A DNA stretch of 64,000 bases from Pseudomonadota bacterium (GCA_023390905.1 JAEWBY010000047.1:7605-71604), one strand, 5' to 3'; shown: positions 35,670 to 44,591, counted from the first letter of the stretch. The notes: a model not told the origin generated them from the letters alone. Numbers and translations are program-made.

Positions 35670-36980
35670 TCATTCGCGCACGATCTGCGGCCGTCCGAAA
35701 CCCAGACCGGCGATGCGGCCGGCCAGTTCATCGGCGCGCGCCGCATCGCTGGCATCCACGCGCAGCCGCCACATCACCCGGCCGTCGCGGGTCACGTCAC
35801 TCAGACGCGCATCGGCGATGCCGGCCGCGACCAGGCGGGCCAGCGCGCGATCGGCATTCTCACGACTGGCGAAGCTGCCGACCTGCAGCTGCAGCGCCTG
35901 GCCGAGCGGCCGGGACGGGGCAACCGCCGAGGCCGCCCGGGCCTCCCCGTTCACCGGGCTCGCAGCCGCTGCGGGTGCGTCACCGATGCGGGTGAACGTC
36001 AGGCGCTCGTCGTCCTTGGCATCGCGCTTGCCATCGGCAGCACGCTGCACGGTGGCCGGCTTTCCAGTGGCGATGCTCACGCCGTTGGCCTGCATCCATT
36101 GATCGAAACGATCGGCGCTGGCCGGTTGTCCCGGAGTGGCGACGGCGTAATAACGGCGCGCGGTGTCGCCGGTCGCCTGCGACGCCGGTGTGGACGCGGC
36201 CACCGCCGTCGAAGGAGATGCCGGCAACCGCTCGACCAGTCCGTCCATGCCGCTGCGCGCGGGTGCGGGTGCGGGCGCAACCGCCGTGGCGACACGCGAC
36301 GCATCGACCGCATCGCCCGGCGCGAGCGCACGCACTTCGACCCGTCCCGTGCCGCGCTGGGTGATGCCGAGTTTGACCGCCGCCGCGTAGCTCAGATCGA
36401 TCACGCGTCCGTCATGGAAGGGGCCGCGATCGTTGACGCGCACCACCACCGACTTGCCGTTGTCCAGATTGGTGACGCGCGCGAAGCTCGGCAGCGGCAG
36501 CGTCTTGTGCGCGGCGGTGAATGCGTACATGTCGTACACCTCCTGGTTGGAGGTGCGGCGCCCATGGAACTTGTTGCCGTAGTACGACGCGGTGCCGGTC
36601 TCGACATAATCGCGGGTGTCATCGAGCACGCGGTATTGCTTGCCGAGCACGCTGTAGGGCGAGCGGTTGCCGATCGGCGATCGCGGCAGGGCGGTGACGA
36701 TGGGTTCGCTGATGCAGTCCAGATCCGGCAGATGATCCGGCGTGGTGTCGGCGACGCCGGGCGCGTAGAGGCCGCCGGCCGTGTAATTGCCGCGCTTGGA
36801 TGGATCCTCCTGCGCCGGCGCGTAGAACGAGCAGTCCTTGCCCGGCTTGGCGCCCGGTGCATGGACGATGCCCGATGCACCCGCGTTGCCGCCGCCGATC
36901 GCGGAGGGAGAAGACTTCTTCGGCGCCGTGCTGCAGGCCGCCAGTGCAAGCGTGAGCAGCGCGGGCAGCAACCACCTCAT
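35670..36980 (-). CDS. rlpA: Septal ring lytic transglycosylase RlpA
   Basis: Lipoprotein of 436 residues; lipobox LAAC with Cys 16. After a region of about 110 residues with no known domain comes the double-psi beta-barrel (ETGTASYYGNKFHGRRTSN...VVVRVNDRGPFHDGRVIDLSYAAA), then a Pro/Ala/Thr linker and a C-terminal SPOR domain (LQVGSFASRENADRALARL) that targets denuded glycan at the septum. RlpA of Pseudomonas cleaves such glycan. The start overlaps the mltB stop (ATGA). The long segment between lipobox and barrel is larger than I expect for the family. Confidence 0.94.
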   Translation of the reverse strand: MRWLLPALLTLALAACSTAPKKSSPSAIGGGNAGASGIVHAPGAKPGKDCSFYAPAQEDPSKRGNYTAGGLYAPGVADTTPDHLPDLDCISEPIVTALPRSPIGNRSPYSVLGKQYRVLDDTRDYVETGTASYYGNKFHGRRTSNQEVYDMYAFTAAHKTLPLPSFARVTNLDNGKSVVVRVNDRGPFHDGRVIDLSYAAAVKLGITQRGTGRVEVRALAPGDAVDASRVATAVAPAPAPARSGMDGLVERLPASPSTAVAASTPASQATGDTARRYYAVATPGQPASADRFDQWMQANGVSIATGKPATVQRAADGKRDAKDDERLTFTRIGDAPAAAASPVNGEARAASAVAPSRPLGQALQLQVGSFASRENADRALARLVAAGIADARLSDVTRDGRVMWRLRVDASDAARADELAGRIAGLGFGRPQIVRE

Positions 36981-38110
36981 GCGGGCGGAATCTCTTTGCC
37001 GGCGATCGCCTGCGAGAGCTGGTACACCGCCATCGCATACATCTTGGAGTTGTTGTAGCGGGTGATCGCGTAGTAGTTCTGGAAGCCGAGCCAGTACTGC
37101 TTGCCGGTGCTGCCTTCGAGCGAGACCAGCGTGGCGGTGGCATCCGGCGCCACCGGATCGAGCGGCCGATAGCCACGCTCGGCCAGTTGCGGCAGCGTGT
37201 AGTCCGGCGTCCACGTGTCGGGATTGAACTCCGGATAGCCCGGTTGCAGCTCGGCGCGTGCAACCACCGGCCCGCCCGGCACCCAGCCGCCGCGCTCGCC
37301 GCCCTTCTTCCGGAAATAGTTGGCGACCGAGGCGAACACGTCATCGACGCTGTTGAACAGGTCGCGGCGTCCATCGCCATCGCCATCCACGGCGAATTCG
37401 CGGTAGCTCGACGGCATGAACTGGCCCATGCCCATCGCGCCGGCATAGCTGCCGATCAGCGAGGTGATGTCCAGCTTCTCTTCGCGGCCGAGCGCGAACA
37501 ACTGCGCCAGCTCGTCGCGGAAGAACTGCTCGCGGCGGTACTCGTAGGCGGCGCGCTCGGGATTGCCGCTGCGCGGATAGCGGAACGCCAGCGTATACAG
37601 CGCATCGAGCACGCGGTGCTTGCCGACGTAACCGCCGTAACTGGTTTCCACGCCGATGATCGCGACGATGATCTCGGCCGGCACGCCATAGGCGCGTTCT
37701 TCGCGCGCGAGCGCTTCGCGATGCCTGGCGAGGAAGGCGCGGCCGCCTTCGATGCGGGTGGAGGTGATGAAGTTGGGACGGTATTCGCTCCACGGCTTGA
37801 CCCGTTCGGCCGGGCGCGACATCAGCGCGACCACGTCATCGCGGAACTGCGCCTGCGAGAGCACCGCATCGATGTACAGCGGATCGATGCCGTAGCGCGC
37901 GGCGGTGTCGCGGATGAAGCTGGCGCGCGCGGTGGCGAAGTCTTCCTGCACGATCACCGGCGTGTCGTTGATGCGCTCGACCGAAGTTTCGGCCGGCGTG
38001 ACCGGCGGCGGCGCGGCACTGGCCGTGTGGGCGGAAGACGGAGGCCTGGGCTGCGTCGCGCAGGCGACGAGGCCGAGGGTCAGCAGGCAGACAAAGGCGC
38101 GTCGAATCAT
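36977..38110 (-). CDS. mltB: Membrane-bound lytic murein transglycosylase B
   Basis: Lipoprotein of 377 residues with lipobox LVAC (Cys 17). The SLT_2 domain holds AIIGVETSYGG, with the likely catalytic glutamate, and SYAGAMGMGQFMPSSYREFAVDGDGDG, the typical MltB loop. It cuts the beta-1,4 glycosidic bond of murein to give 1,6-anhydro ends. Upstream of and coupled to rlpA. Confidence 0.95.
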   Translation of the reverse strand: MIRRAFVCLLTLGLVACATQPRPPSSAHTASAAPPPVTPAETSVERINDTPVIVQEDFATARASFIRDTAARYGIDPLYIDAVLSQAQFRDDVVALMSRPAERVKPWSEYRPNFITSTRIEGGRAFLARHREALAREERAYGVPAEIIVAIIGVETSYGGYVGKHRVLDALYTLAFRYPRSGNPERAAYEYRREQFFRDELAQLFALGREEKLDITSLIGSYAGAMGMGQFMPSSYREFAVDGDGDGRRDLFNSVDDVFASVANYFRKKGGERGGWVPGGPVVARAELQPGYPEFNPDTWTPDYTLPQLAERGYRPLDPVAPDATATLVSLEGSTGKQYWLGFQNYYAITRYNNSKMYAMAVYQLSQAIAGKEIPPA

Positions 38111-38199
38111 CGGCGCGAGGGTAGCACGACACTTCCGCGGGATCGTGAAGCGCCGCTGTGATCCGGATTGCGGATCCAGTGCGTGTTCATGGTCCACCC

Positions 38200-38221
38200 A
38201 CTGCGCATGCACTGCGCATGC
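38200..38221. repeat. Tandem 11-bp repeat
   Basis: ACTGCGCATGC occurs twice in direct tandem (38200-38210, 38211-38221) and a partial third copy (ACTGCG) follows. It sits in the spacer between rodA and mltB; each unit contains the palindrome GCGCATGC-like core. No function assigned. Confidence 0.8.
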
Positions 38222-38253
38222 ACTGCGGCGACACGTCGTCGATCGCGTGCGGC

Positions 38254-39372
38254 TCAGTACCCGTGCACGGGCCGGTGCGCGCGCACGGCCATCACCAGGC
38301 CCAGTCCGGCCAGCAGCGACACGGCCGAAGTGCCGCCATAGCTGAGCAACGGCATCGGCACGCCGACCACGGGCAGCAGGCCGGAAATCATGCCGCCATT
38401 GACGATGACGTAGACGAAGAACGCCAGTCCGAGCGAACCGGCAAGCAGGCGCGAATACGTGTCGCGCGCTTCGATTGCGATCCACAGGCAGCGTCCCACC
38501 ACGAACAGGTACAGCGCCAGTACGACCGCCACGCCGATCCATCCGAATTCCTCGGACAGCACGGCGAAGATGAAGTCGGTCGTGTGTTCGGGCAGGAAAT
38601 CCAGGTGCGATTGCGATCCTTGCCCCCAGCCCTTGCCGGAGAGTCCCCCCCCGCCGATCGCGATCTTGGACTGGATGATGTTCCAGCCGGTGCCGAGCGG
38701 ATCGTTCTCCGGATTGAGGAAGGTCAGGATGCGATCCTTCTGGTAGGGACGCAGCAGCCAGAACCATGCAACCGGCGCGGCCGCGGCGACGCTGCCCACG
38801 CCCACGCCGACCCACCACCACGGCAGTCCCGCCAGCAGCAGGGCGAACACGCCGCTGGCGGCCACCAGCATGCCGGTGCCGAAATCCGGTTGCAGCAGGA
38901 TGAGGCCCGTGGGAATGCCGATCAGCACGCCGGCCACGACGACGGTGAGGAAACGCGGCGGCAATGGTTCGCGATGCAGATACCAGGCCATCATCATCGG
39001 CAGCGTCATCTTCAGCAGTTCCGACGGCTGCAGGTAGAACAGCTTCAGATCAATCCAGTGGCGTCCGTGCTTGCCGGTGCCGATGAACAGCACCAGCAGC
39101 AGCGGCAACAGCGACAACGCGAATGCGCCGGGCGTCCAGCCGCGCAGACGCACCGGCGATACGCGCGAGAGGCCCCACATCGCCGCCAGACCGACCGCGA
39201 ACCGCGCGCCCTGCGCCAGCACCAGCCGCGTGCCCTGCGTTTCACCGCCGGCGCTGTAGAGCACCGACAAGCCGATCACCATCAGCGCGCACAACGCACC
39301 GAGCAGCGGCCAGTCCAGCGTGCGCAGCACGTGTCGGGCGAGATCGATCAGCCAGCGCAGGATGTCGGTCAT
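38254..39372 (-). CDS. rodA: Rod shape-determining SEDS glycosyltransferase RodA
   Basis: Polytopic membrane protein of 372 residues of the SEDS family, the peptidoglycan polymerase of the elongasome. About ten helices; family motifs LQPSELLKMTLPM, LLQPDFGTGM and GIGGGGLSGKGWGQGSQSHLDFLPEHTTDFIFAVLSEEFG can be read. It follows mrdA (PBP2) with a 109-base gap, its partner transpeptidase. Confidence 0.96.
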   Translation of the reverse strand: MTDILRWLIDLARHVLRTLDWPLLGALCALMVIGLSVLYSAGGETQGTRLVLAQGARFAVGLAAMWGLSRVSPVRLRGWTPGAFALSLLPLLLVLFIGTGKHGRHWIDLKLFYLQPSELLKMTLPMMMAWYLHREPLPPRFLTVVVAGVLIGIPTGLILLQPDFGTGMLVAASGVFALLLAGLPWWWVGVGVGSVAAAAPVAWFWLLRPYQKDRILTFLNPENDPLGTGWNIIQSKIAIGGGGLSGKGWGQGSQSHLDFLPEHTTDFIFAVLSEEFGWIGVAVVLALYLFVVGRCLWIAIEARDTYSRLLAGSLGLAFFVYVIVNGGMISGLLPVVGVPMPLLSYGGTSAVSLLAGLGLVMAVRAHRPVHGY

Positions 39373-39481
39373 GGGCGTGCGAACCGGAAGCCGGCATGTT
39401 CAGCGCGCTGCGGCGCGCATGCGCCCCCCGCTGAGAACGTGGATGGAATCGCGCATCGCCGATGCATGGAAGCGGGCTTCA

Positions 39482-41503
39482 TCAGCGGCCCCGTTCCGTT
39501 GGCGCGGCCGGAGCACGCGCGTTGGTCGAGGGCGCAGTCACCGGCGCGGCCGGCTGCGTGGATGACGGGGTCGGTGCATTCACCGGAGCGATCGTGGCCT
39601 CGCCTGCGGTTGCCGGTTCCCCGTTCCCGGGTTCCGGTGGAAGGGTGCCCTCCAATGGTTCGGCTTCCGGCATCGTGCCCAGCAGATGCGCATCAAGAAT
39701 CTTGCGCGCGATCGGTGCGGCGGTGCTGCCGCCGTAGCCGCCGCCTTCCACCGCGATCGCCACCGCAATCGTCGGCGCATCGGCGGGCGCGAATCCGACG
39801 AACAGCGAACGATGGCGCAGATGCATCGGCAGGCTTTTCGGATTGACCGCCGCGGTGCCGCGCCGGCTCACCACCTGCGCCGTGCCGGTCTTGCCCGCGA
39901 TCGCGTAACTGGCGCCGCGCGCCATCGCAAAGCCGGTGCCGCCCGGGCGCATCGTGTCCATCATGCCTTCGCGCACCACCTGCACGTGCGCGGGATTGGG
40001 ACTGATCGGTCGCGGCGGCGTGACCTGCAACGGCGTCCACGTGCCGTCGAATCCGGTACGCATCTCGCGCACCAGGTGCGGCTGCCGCAGGTTGCCGTCG
40101 GCGATCCCGGCGATCGCGCGCACCAGTTGCAGCGGCGTCACCTTCCAGTCGCCCTGCCCGATGCTGATGTTCACCGTGTCGCCCGGATACCAGCGCTCCT
40201 TGCGGTTCTTCAGCTTGACCGCCGGCGAAGGCAGGATGCCGCCGATCTCGCCCTTGAGATCGATGCCGGTCGGCTCGCCGAAACCGTAGCGCGTCATGTA
40301 CTCGTCGAAGCGTTCGATGCCCATGTCCAGCGCGAGGCGGTAATAATACGTATTGACCGATTGGGCGATCGACTTGCGCAGATCGGTCCAGCCGTGTCCG
40401 CCGCGATGCGCATCGCCCCAGCCACGGCGCGTGCCCGGCAGATAGAACATGCCGGTCGAGAGCACCTTGTCTTCCGGTCGCCGCGCGCCGCTGTCCAGGC
40501 CGGCCAGCGCAATCAGGGGCTTCAGCGTCGAACCCGGCGCCACGCCGCCCAGCACCAGGCGATTGAACTGCGGACGCGAAGGGCTTTCGTTGAGCGCCTT
40601 GAAGTCGCGGCTGGAGATGCCGTTGACGAAAAGATTCGGGTCATAGCTCGGCAGGCTGACCATTGCCAGGATTTCGCCGGTGCGCGGATCCACCGCGATC
40701 GCCGATCCCTCGTTCTCGCCGAACGCGGCCACCATCGCGCGCTGCAGATCCAGATCGATGCTCAGGCGCAGATCGGTGCCAGCCACCGCGGGCACCCGGC
40801 CCAGCACGCGCAGCGCGCGGCCTTCCACGTTGGTCTCGACCTTTTCGTAACCGACGCGGCCACGCAGCGCTTCATCGTAGAAACGTTCCAGCCCGGTCTT
40901 GCCGATATGGGTCAGCGCCGCGTTGCCTTCGCCCAGCGCTTCCAGATCCTTCTCGTCGATGCGGCCGACATATCCGATGATGTGGGCGAACAGTTCGCCA
41001 TAGGGATAGCGGCGCGTCAGATACGGCACCAGCTCCACGCCGGGAAAACGCCAGCGATCCACGGCGAAACGCGCCATTTCCTCTTCGGTGACGCGCAGCT
41101 TCAGCGTGATCGGACGGAAGCCGCGCGTGGCCTTGCGGGTGGCCTCGAAGCGCTGGACGTCTTCGGGATCGAGCACGACGATCTCGCCCAGTTCGCGGAT
41201 CAGGCGCGCCGGATCACCGGCCTTGTCGGGAATGACGTCGAGGCGGAACGCCGGCACGTTCTCGGCCAGCAGCCGGCCGCGCCGATCGTAGATGGCGCCG
41301 CGTCCGGGCACGACCGGCTGCGGCTTGATGCGATTGGCTTCCGAGCGCGTCGCGTACTCGGCGTGATCGAGCACCTGCAGCTTGAAATACCACCCGGCCA
41401 GCACGATCAGCGAGAACGCGACCACGATAAAACCGAGCATGGCGCGGCGGCGGAACTGCTCGGCCTCGGCGTGCGGATTCTTGCTGATGCGGCGCTGGAT
41501 CAT
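39482..41503 (-). CDS. mrdA: Penicillin-binding protein 2 (elongation-specific transpeptidase)
   Basis: Class B PBP of 673 residues. One N-terminal helix (about 22-40), the PBP dimerisation domain, then the transpeptidase domain with S325-T-L-K in APGSTLKP, SVN in IAQSVNTYY and KTG in IAGKTGTAQ. The tail after about residue 600 is a disordered Pro/Ala/Thr-rich extension. It forms the elongasome with RodA and the MreBCD scaffold. Start ATG 41503 lies 2 bases after the mreD stop; the frame's earlier start codon is a TTG and less likely. Confidence 0.95.
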   Translation of the reverse strand: MIQRRISKNPHAEAEQFRRRAMLGFIVVAFSLIVLAGWYFKLQVLDHAEYATRSEANRIKPQPVVPGRGAIYDRRGRLLAENVPAFRLDVIPDKAGDPARLIRELGEIVVLDPEDVQRFEATRKATRGFRPITLKLRVTEEEMARFAVDRWRFPGVELVPYLTRRYPYGELFAHIIGYVGRIDEKDLEALGEGNAALTHIGKTGLERFYDEALRGRVGYEKVETNVEGRALRVLGRVPAVAGTDLRLSIDLDLQRAMVAAFGENEGSAIAVDPRTGEILAMVSLPSYDPNLFVNGISSRDFKALNESPSRPQFNRLVLGGVAPGSTLKPLIALAGLDSGARRPEDKVLSTGMFYLPGTRRGWGDAHRGGHGWTDLRKSIAQSVNTYYYRLALDMGIERFDEYMTRYGFGEPTGIDLKGEIGGILPSPAVKLKNRKERWYPGDTVNISIGQGDWKVTPLQLVRAIAGIADGNLRQPHLVREMRTGFDGTWTPLQVTPPRPISPNPAHVQVVREGMMDTMRPGGTGFAMARGASYAIAGKTGTAQVVSRRGTAAVNPKSLPMHLRHRSLFVGFAPADAPTIAVAIAVEGGGYGGSTAAPIARKILDAHLLGTMPEAEPLEGTLPPEPGNGEPATAGEATIAPVNAPTPSSTQPAAPVTAPSTNARAPAAPTERGR

Positions 41504-41505
41504 CG

Positions 41506-41988
41506 TCAACTACGCCGGTTCTGCCGCAGCGCGTCCAGCAGGATGTAGACCAGGGGCCACAGCAACATGCCCAGCAGCGGCGCCCACCAGTAATTCCACG
41601 GCAGCATCGGTTCGCGCAGGATCCAGTGGATGGCGGCATCGACGATGCGATCGTTGAGCAGCAGGCCGCCGATGGCCAGCGCCTGCTGCGACAGCGGGAA
41701 GAAACGCAGGCGCAGACGGAAGCGCTGCAGGATGAAGCTCATGATCACCAGCCGCAGCGCCTGTTCGCCGAGCAGGCTGCCGAACATCAGGTCCGCGATC
41801 ACGCCGAGCAGCATCGCGAACCCCAGGCCGACACGCTCGGGGGTTTCGATCACCCAGTACGCCAGCACCAGCGCGAGCCAGTACGGGCGCAGCGGCTGCA
41901 ACGCGGCGGGCAGCGGCAACAGGCCCAGCAGCAGGGCGATGATCAGGCTGACCGGCAGGATCCAGCCGCGACCGCGAAACCGGCTCAT
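41506..41988 (-). CDS. mreD: Rod shape-determining protein MreD
   Basis: A 160-residue inner-membrane protein with about five helices, positively charged ends and the usual MreD size. Sits between mreC (overlap of 4 bases) and mrdA. It forms the bridge between MreB/MreC and the peptidoglycan machinery. Confidence 0.92.
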   Translation of the reverse strand: MSRFRGRGWILPVSLIIALLLGLLPLPAALQPLRPYWLALVLAYWVIETPERVGLGFAMLLGVIADLMFGSLLGEQALRLVIMSFILQRFRLRLRFFPLSQQALAIGGLLLNDRIVDAAIHWILREPMLPWNYWWAPLLGMLLWPLVYILLDALRQNRRS

Positions 41989-43049
41989 CGGCTCGGCTCC
42001 GGCGTGGCGGGCACGGTCGCGGGCGTCTGTTCGGGCGCCGGGGGAGACCCGGCCGATTCGGCCGCCGATGGCGCGGCCGGTCCCGCCGCCCGCGTCGCGG
42101 CTGGCGGGACCGTGGCTGGCAGGGTGGCGCGCGCGCGCCCGGCCGCCGGCGCATCGCCCGACACCGGCGCGGATTCGCGCGATGATGTGATGACGGGCAT
42201 GCGCAACGGTGGCGCCGAACGCAGGAGCAATACGTCGCGCCCGCGATCCAGCCGCGCGGCCGGCCGCACCGTGCCGATCAGGAACGCATGGCTTTCATCC
42301 GGGCGCAGGCCGGTCACCGTGCCGACCGGGAATCCCGCAGGAAAGCGCCCGCCGAGCCCGGAAGTCACCACCACATCACCGACCTTCACCCCGCTGTTGA
42401 GCGGGATGTCGGCCAGTTCGAGCACATCGCTGCGCCCGCGCCCGTAGGCGATCAGGCGCACGCCGCTGCCCGAGATCACCACCGGCACCGCGTGATCCGG
42501 ATCGGTCAGCAGCAGCACGATCGAATAGGCGGGCGTGACCTTGATGATCTGCCCGACCAGGCCACCGGCATCGATTACCGGCTGGCCCACCCGCACGCCG
42601 TCCGCGCTGCCCTGGGCAAGCATCAGGCGCTGGCGGGTGGGATCCAGATCGATGTTGAGGATCGGCGCAAGCTGCACGTCGAGACCGCGCGTTTCGGCCA
42701 CGCCGAGCAGCGCGCGAAGCTGCACGTTGTCGGCGGCGGCGGTGCTCAGGCGGGTCAGGCGCGCGTTGGCGATCAGCAGCTCGTTACGCAGTTCGCGGTT
42801 TTCTTCCATCAGACGCGTGCGCGAGACGGCGTCGTCCTTCACCCGCGTGCCGAGCCGGCCGGGCAGACCGGCCAGCCACCACATCGGCTGCGCGACGATG
42901 CCGACCTGATCGCGCGCCCGCTGCAGCCAGCCGCCGCGGTGATCGAGCACGATCAGCGTGATCGCCAGCGCGAGGTAGGCCAGCAGGCGCAGCGTGCTGG
43001 CGACTTCGCCGGGGCGGGTGGCAACGGGAGGACCGGCGTAGGGAGGCAC
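41985..43049 (-). CDS. mreC: Rod shape-determining protein MreC
   Basis: A 354-residue protein with one N-terminal membrane helix (LRLLAYLALAITLIVLDHR), a coiled coil around residues 70-115 and the periplasmic beta domain (RLMLAQGSADGVRVGQPVIDAGGLVGQI). The tail is Pro/Ala-rich and probably disordered. GTG 43049 was chosen since upstream is the degenerate repeat; the predicted N-terminus (VPPYAGPPVATRPGE) fits. Same operon as mreD and mrdA. Confidence 0.93.
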   Translation of the reverse strand: MPPYAGPPVATRPGEVASTLRLLAYLALAITLIVLDHRGGWLQRARDQVGIVAQPMWWLAGLPGRLGTRVKDDAVSRTRLMEENRELRNELLIANARLTRLSTAAADNVQLRALLGVAETRGLDVQLAPILNIDLDPTRQRLMLAQGSADGVRVGQPVIDAGGLVGQIIKVTPAYSIVLLLTDPDHAVPVVISGSGVRLIAYGRGRSDVLELADIPLNSGVKVGDVVVTSGLGGRFPAGFPVGTVTGLRPDESHAFLIGTVRPAARLDRGRDVLLLRSAPPLRMPVITSSRESAPVSGDAPAAGRARATLPATVPPAATRAAGPAAPSAAESAGSPPAPEQTPATVPATPEPSR

Positions 43050-43050
43050 T

Positions 43051-43089
43051 ATCGGAAGCCGGGTATCGGCAATGGGGATTCGGGAATGG
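43051..43089. repeat. Degenerate intergenic repeat in the mre operon, copy a
   Basis: ATCGGAAGCCGGGTATCGG then CAATGGGGATTCGGGAATGG: three CGGG/GGGG-phased units of about 12-13 bases. Lies directly before the mreC start. Confidence 0.65.
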
Positions 43090-43114
43090 AAAAGCCGCGG
43101 CCGAAGCTGCGGCT
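43090..43114 (-). terminator. Terminator-like hairpin between mreB and mreC
   Basis: On the minus strand a 9-bp stem (AGCCGCAGC / GCCGCGGCT, one G-T pair, loop TTCG) is followed by TTTT (plus-strand A run at 43090-43093). Its position, after mreB and before mreC, suggests an attenuator giving more mreB than mreCD transcript. Confidence 0.7.
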
Positions 43115-43177
43115 GACAAGCCAACACCAGCACAAATCAAGGCGGGGCGGCGAGTCGGGCAGACGGAGCATGTTGGC

Positions 43178-43209
43178 CATTCCCGATTTCCGACTCCCCA
43201 TTCCCGGCT
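43178..43209. repeat. Degenerate intergenic repeat in the mre operon, copy b
   Basis: CATTCCCGATTTCCGACTCC then CCATTCCCGGCTC, in the opposite sense to copy a. The two flank the mreB-mreC hairpin and form an inverted pair. Confidence 0.65.
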
Positions 43210-44255
43210 CACTCCGGCGCGAAGAACTCGTTGCCGTGCATGTCGACCAGTTCGAGCGCACGGCCACCGCCCCGGGCCACGCAGGTCAGCGGGTCATCGG
43301 CGACCTGCACGTGCAGGCCGGTTTCCTCGCTGATCAGGCGGTCCAGATCGCGCAGGAGCGCGCCGCCGCCGGTCAGGACGATGCCGCGCTCGGCCACGTC
43401 GGCGCACAGTTCCGGCGGCGTCTGTTCCAGCGCCAGCTTGACCGCGCTGACGATGCCGGACAGCGGTTCGTGCAGGGCTTCGAGCACTTCGTTGGAGTTG
43501 ATCTTGATGACCTTGGGCACGCCCTCGGCCAGATTGCGGCCCGAGATTTCCAGTTCCTGCACTTCCGGTTGCGGATAGGCGCAGCCGATTTCCAGCTTGA
43601 TGCGCTCGGCGGTGGCTTCACCGATCAGCATGCCGTGGTTGCGGCGCACGTAATTGGTGATGGACTCGTCGAAGCGGTCGCCGCCGATGCGCACCGACTG
43701 CGAGTAGACGATGCCGTTCAGCGAGATGACCGCCACTTCGGTGGTGCCGCCGCCGATGTCGATGACCATCGAACCGCGCGCCTCGGTGACCGGCATGCCC
43801 GCGCCGATGGCGGCGGCCATCGGCTCCTCGATCAGGTAGACATCGCGCGCGCCGGCCTCCTCGGCCGATTCCTTGATGGCGCGGCGCTCGACCTGGGTCG
43901 AACCGGCCGGCACGCACACCAGCACGCGCGGGCTCGGGCGCAGCACGCGGGACTTGTGCACCTTCTTGATGAAGTACTTCAGCATCGCCTCGGTGTAGGT
44001 GAAATCGGCGATGACGCCGTCCTTCATCGGGCGGATGGTGGTGATGTGGCCGGGCGTGCGCCCGAGCATCTGCTTGGCTTCGGCACCGACCGCCGCGACC
44101 GAGCGGGATCCGCCGATGGCGCGATCCTGGCGCACCGCCACGACCGACGGCTCGTTCAGCACGATGCCCTGTCCGCGCACGTAGATGAGGGTATTGGCCG
44201 TGCCCAGGTCGATGGACAGGTCATTGGAGAACATGCCGCGGAGCTTTTTGAACAT
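43209..44255 (-). CDS. mreB: Rod shape-determining protein MreB (actin homologue)
   Basis: Bacterial actin of 348 residues that guides lateral wall growth. ATP-binding motifs: LSIDLGTANTLIYV (phosphate 1), MVIDIGGGTTEVAVISL (phosphate 2) and VLTGGGALLRDLDRLI (adenosine). The amphipathic N-terminus MFKKLRGMF likely binds the membrane. First gene of the mre/mrd block; a candidate promoter lies at 44327-44355. Confidence 0.97.
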   Translation of the reverse strand: MFKKLRGMFSNDLSIDLGTANTLIYVRGQGIVLNEPSVVAVRQDRAIGGSRSVAAVGAEAKQMLGRTPGHITTIRPMKDGVIADFTYTEAMLKYFIKKVHKSRVLRPSPRVLVCVPAGSTQVERRAIKESAEEAGARDVYLIEEPMAAAIGAGMPVTEARGSMVIDIGGGTTEVAVISLNGIVYSQSVRIGGDRFDESITNYVRRNHGMLIGEATAERIKLEIGCAYPQPEVQELEISGRNLAEGVPKVIKINSNEVLEALHEPLSGIVSAVKLALEQTPPELCADVAERGIVLTGGGALLRDLDRLISEETGLHVQVADDPLTCVARGGGRALELVDMHGNEFFAPE

Positions 44256-44591
44256 CGAGGGGATAATCCTGCTGGTGGCGGAATCGCGCTGGATGGCGAT
44301 TTTTTGCGCACGAAACGAAGTCGGCTAGCCTAGCAATCCACCTGTGCGCGGGCAAGGAAAAATCTTGTAAATCGCGGTAAATCCTGCGCTGCCGATCATC
44401 TCGCCGAAGCGATCCGCGACACGTGTCGCGCCCCCGTTTCCACGCGCCCGGCGATCACCAAGGCTGGCCCGTTCGGCGGCCAGCCGGTAATCTGTGCAGT
44501 TGCGCGTCCGGCCTGGACCGCGTTCACCTGGATCCCGCGTTCCAGCCTGCGCCGCCCTCCGGGACAGGCGCCCAACTGCCGAGCCTTGCCG
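44256..44591. other. Spacer of 336 bases between mreB and the PfkB-family gene
   Basis: No gene is visible in this divergent spacer. On the minus strand it holds the candidate mreB promoter (44327-44355) and, just upstream of it, two direct repeats. The right half (44400-44591) is GC-rich and shows nothing I can name; the promoter of the PfkB-family gene should lie there. Confidence 0.7.
44327..44355 (-). promoter_or_regulatory. Candidate mreB promoter
   Basis: Minus strand TTGCCC (44355-44350), 17 bases, TAGGCT (44332-44327), with TGC directly before the -10 hexamer (extended -10). The predicted start point is about 65 bases from the mreB ATG. Two copies of GATTTAC (minus strand, plus-strand GTAAATC at 44367-44373 and 44377-44383), 10 bases apart, lie just upstream of the -35 box. 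Confidence 0.6.

Noticed and set aside
38200..38221. CRISPR array
   Set aside because: Two short units with no spacers; too short and contiguous.
43051..43209. Insertion sequence remnant
   Set aside because: Inverted repeat-like copies but no transposase and no target duplication; spacer repeats fit better.
44400..44591. Small RNA or riboswitch in the mreB-PfkB spacer
   Set aside because: No conserved stem set or terminator; only GC-rich sequence was seen.
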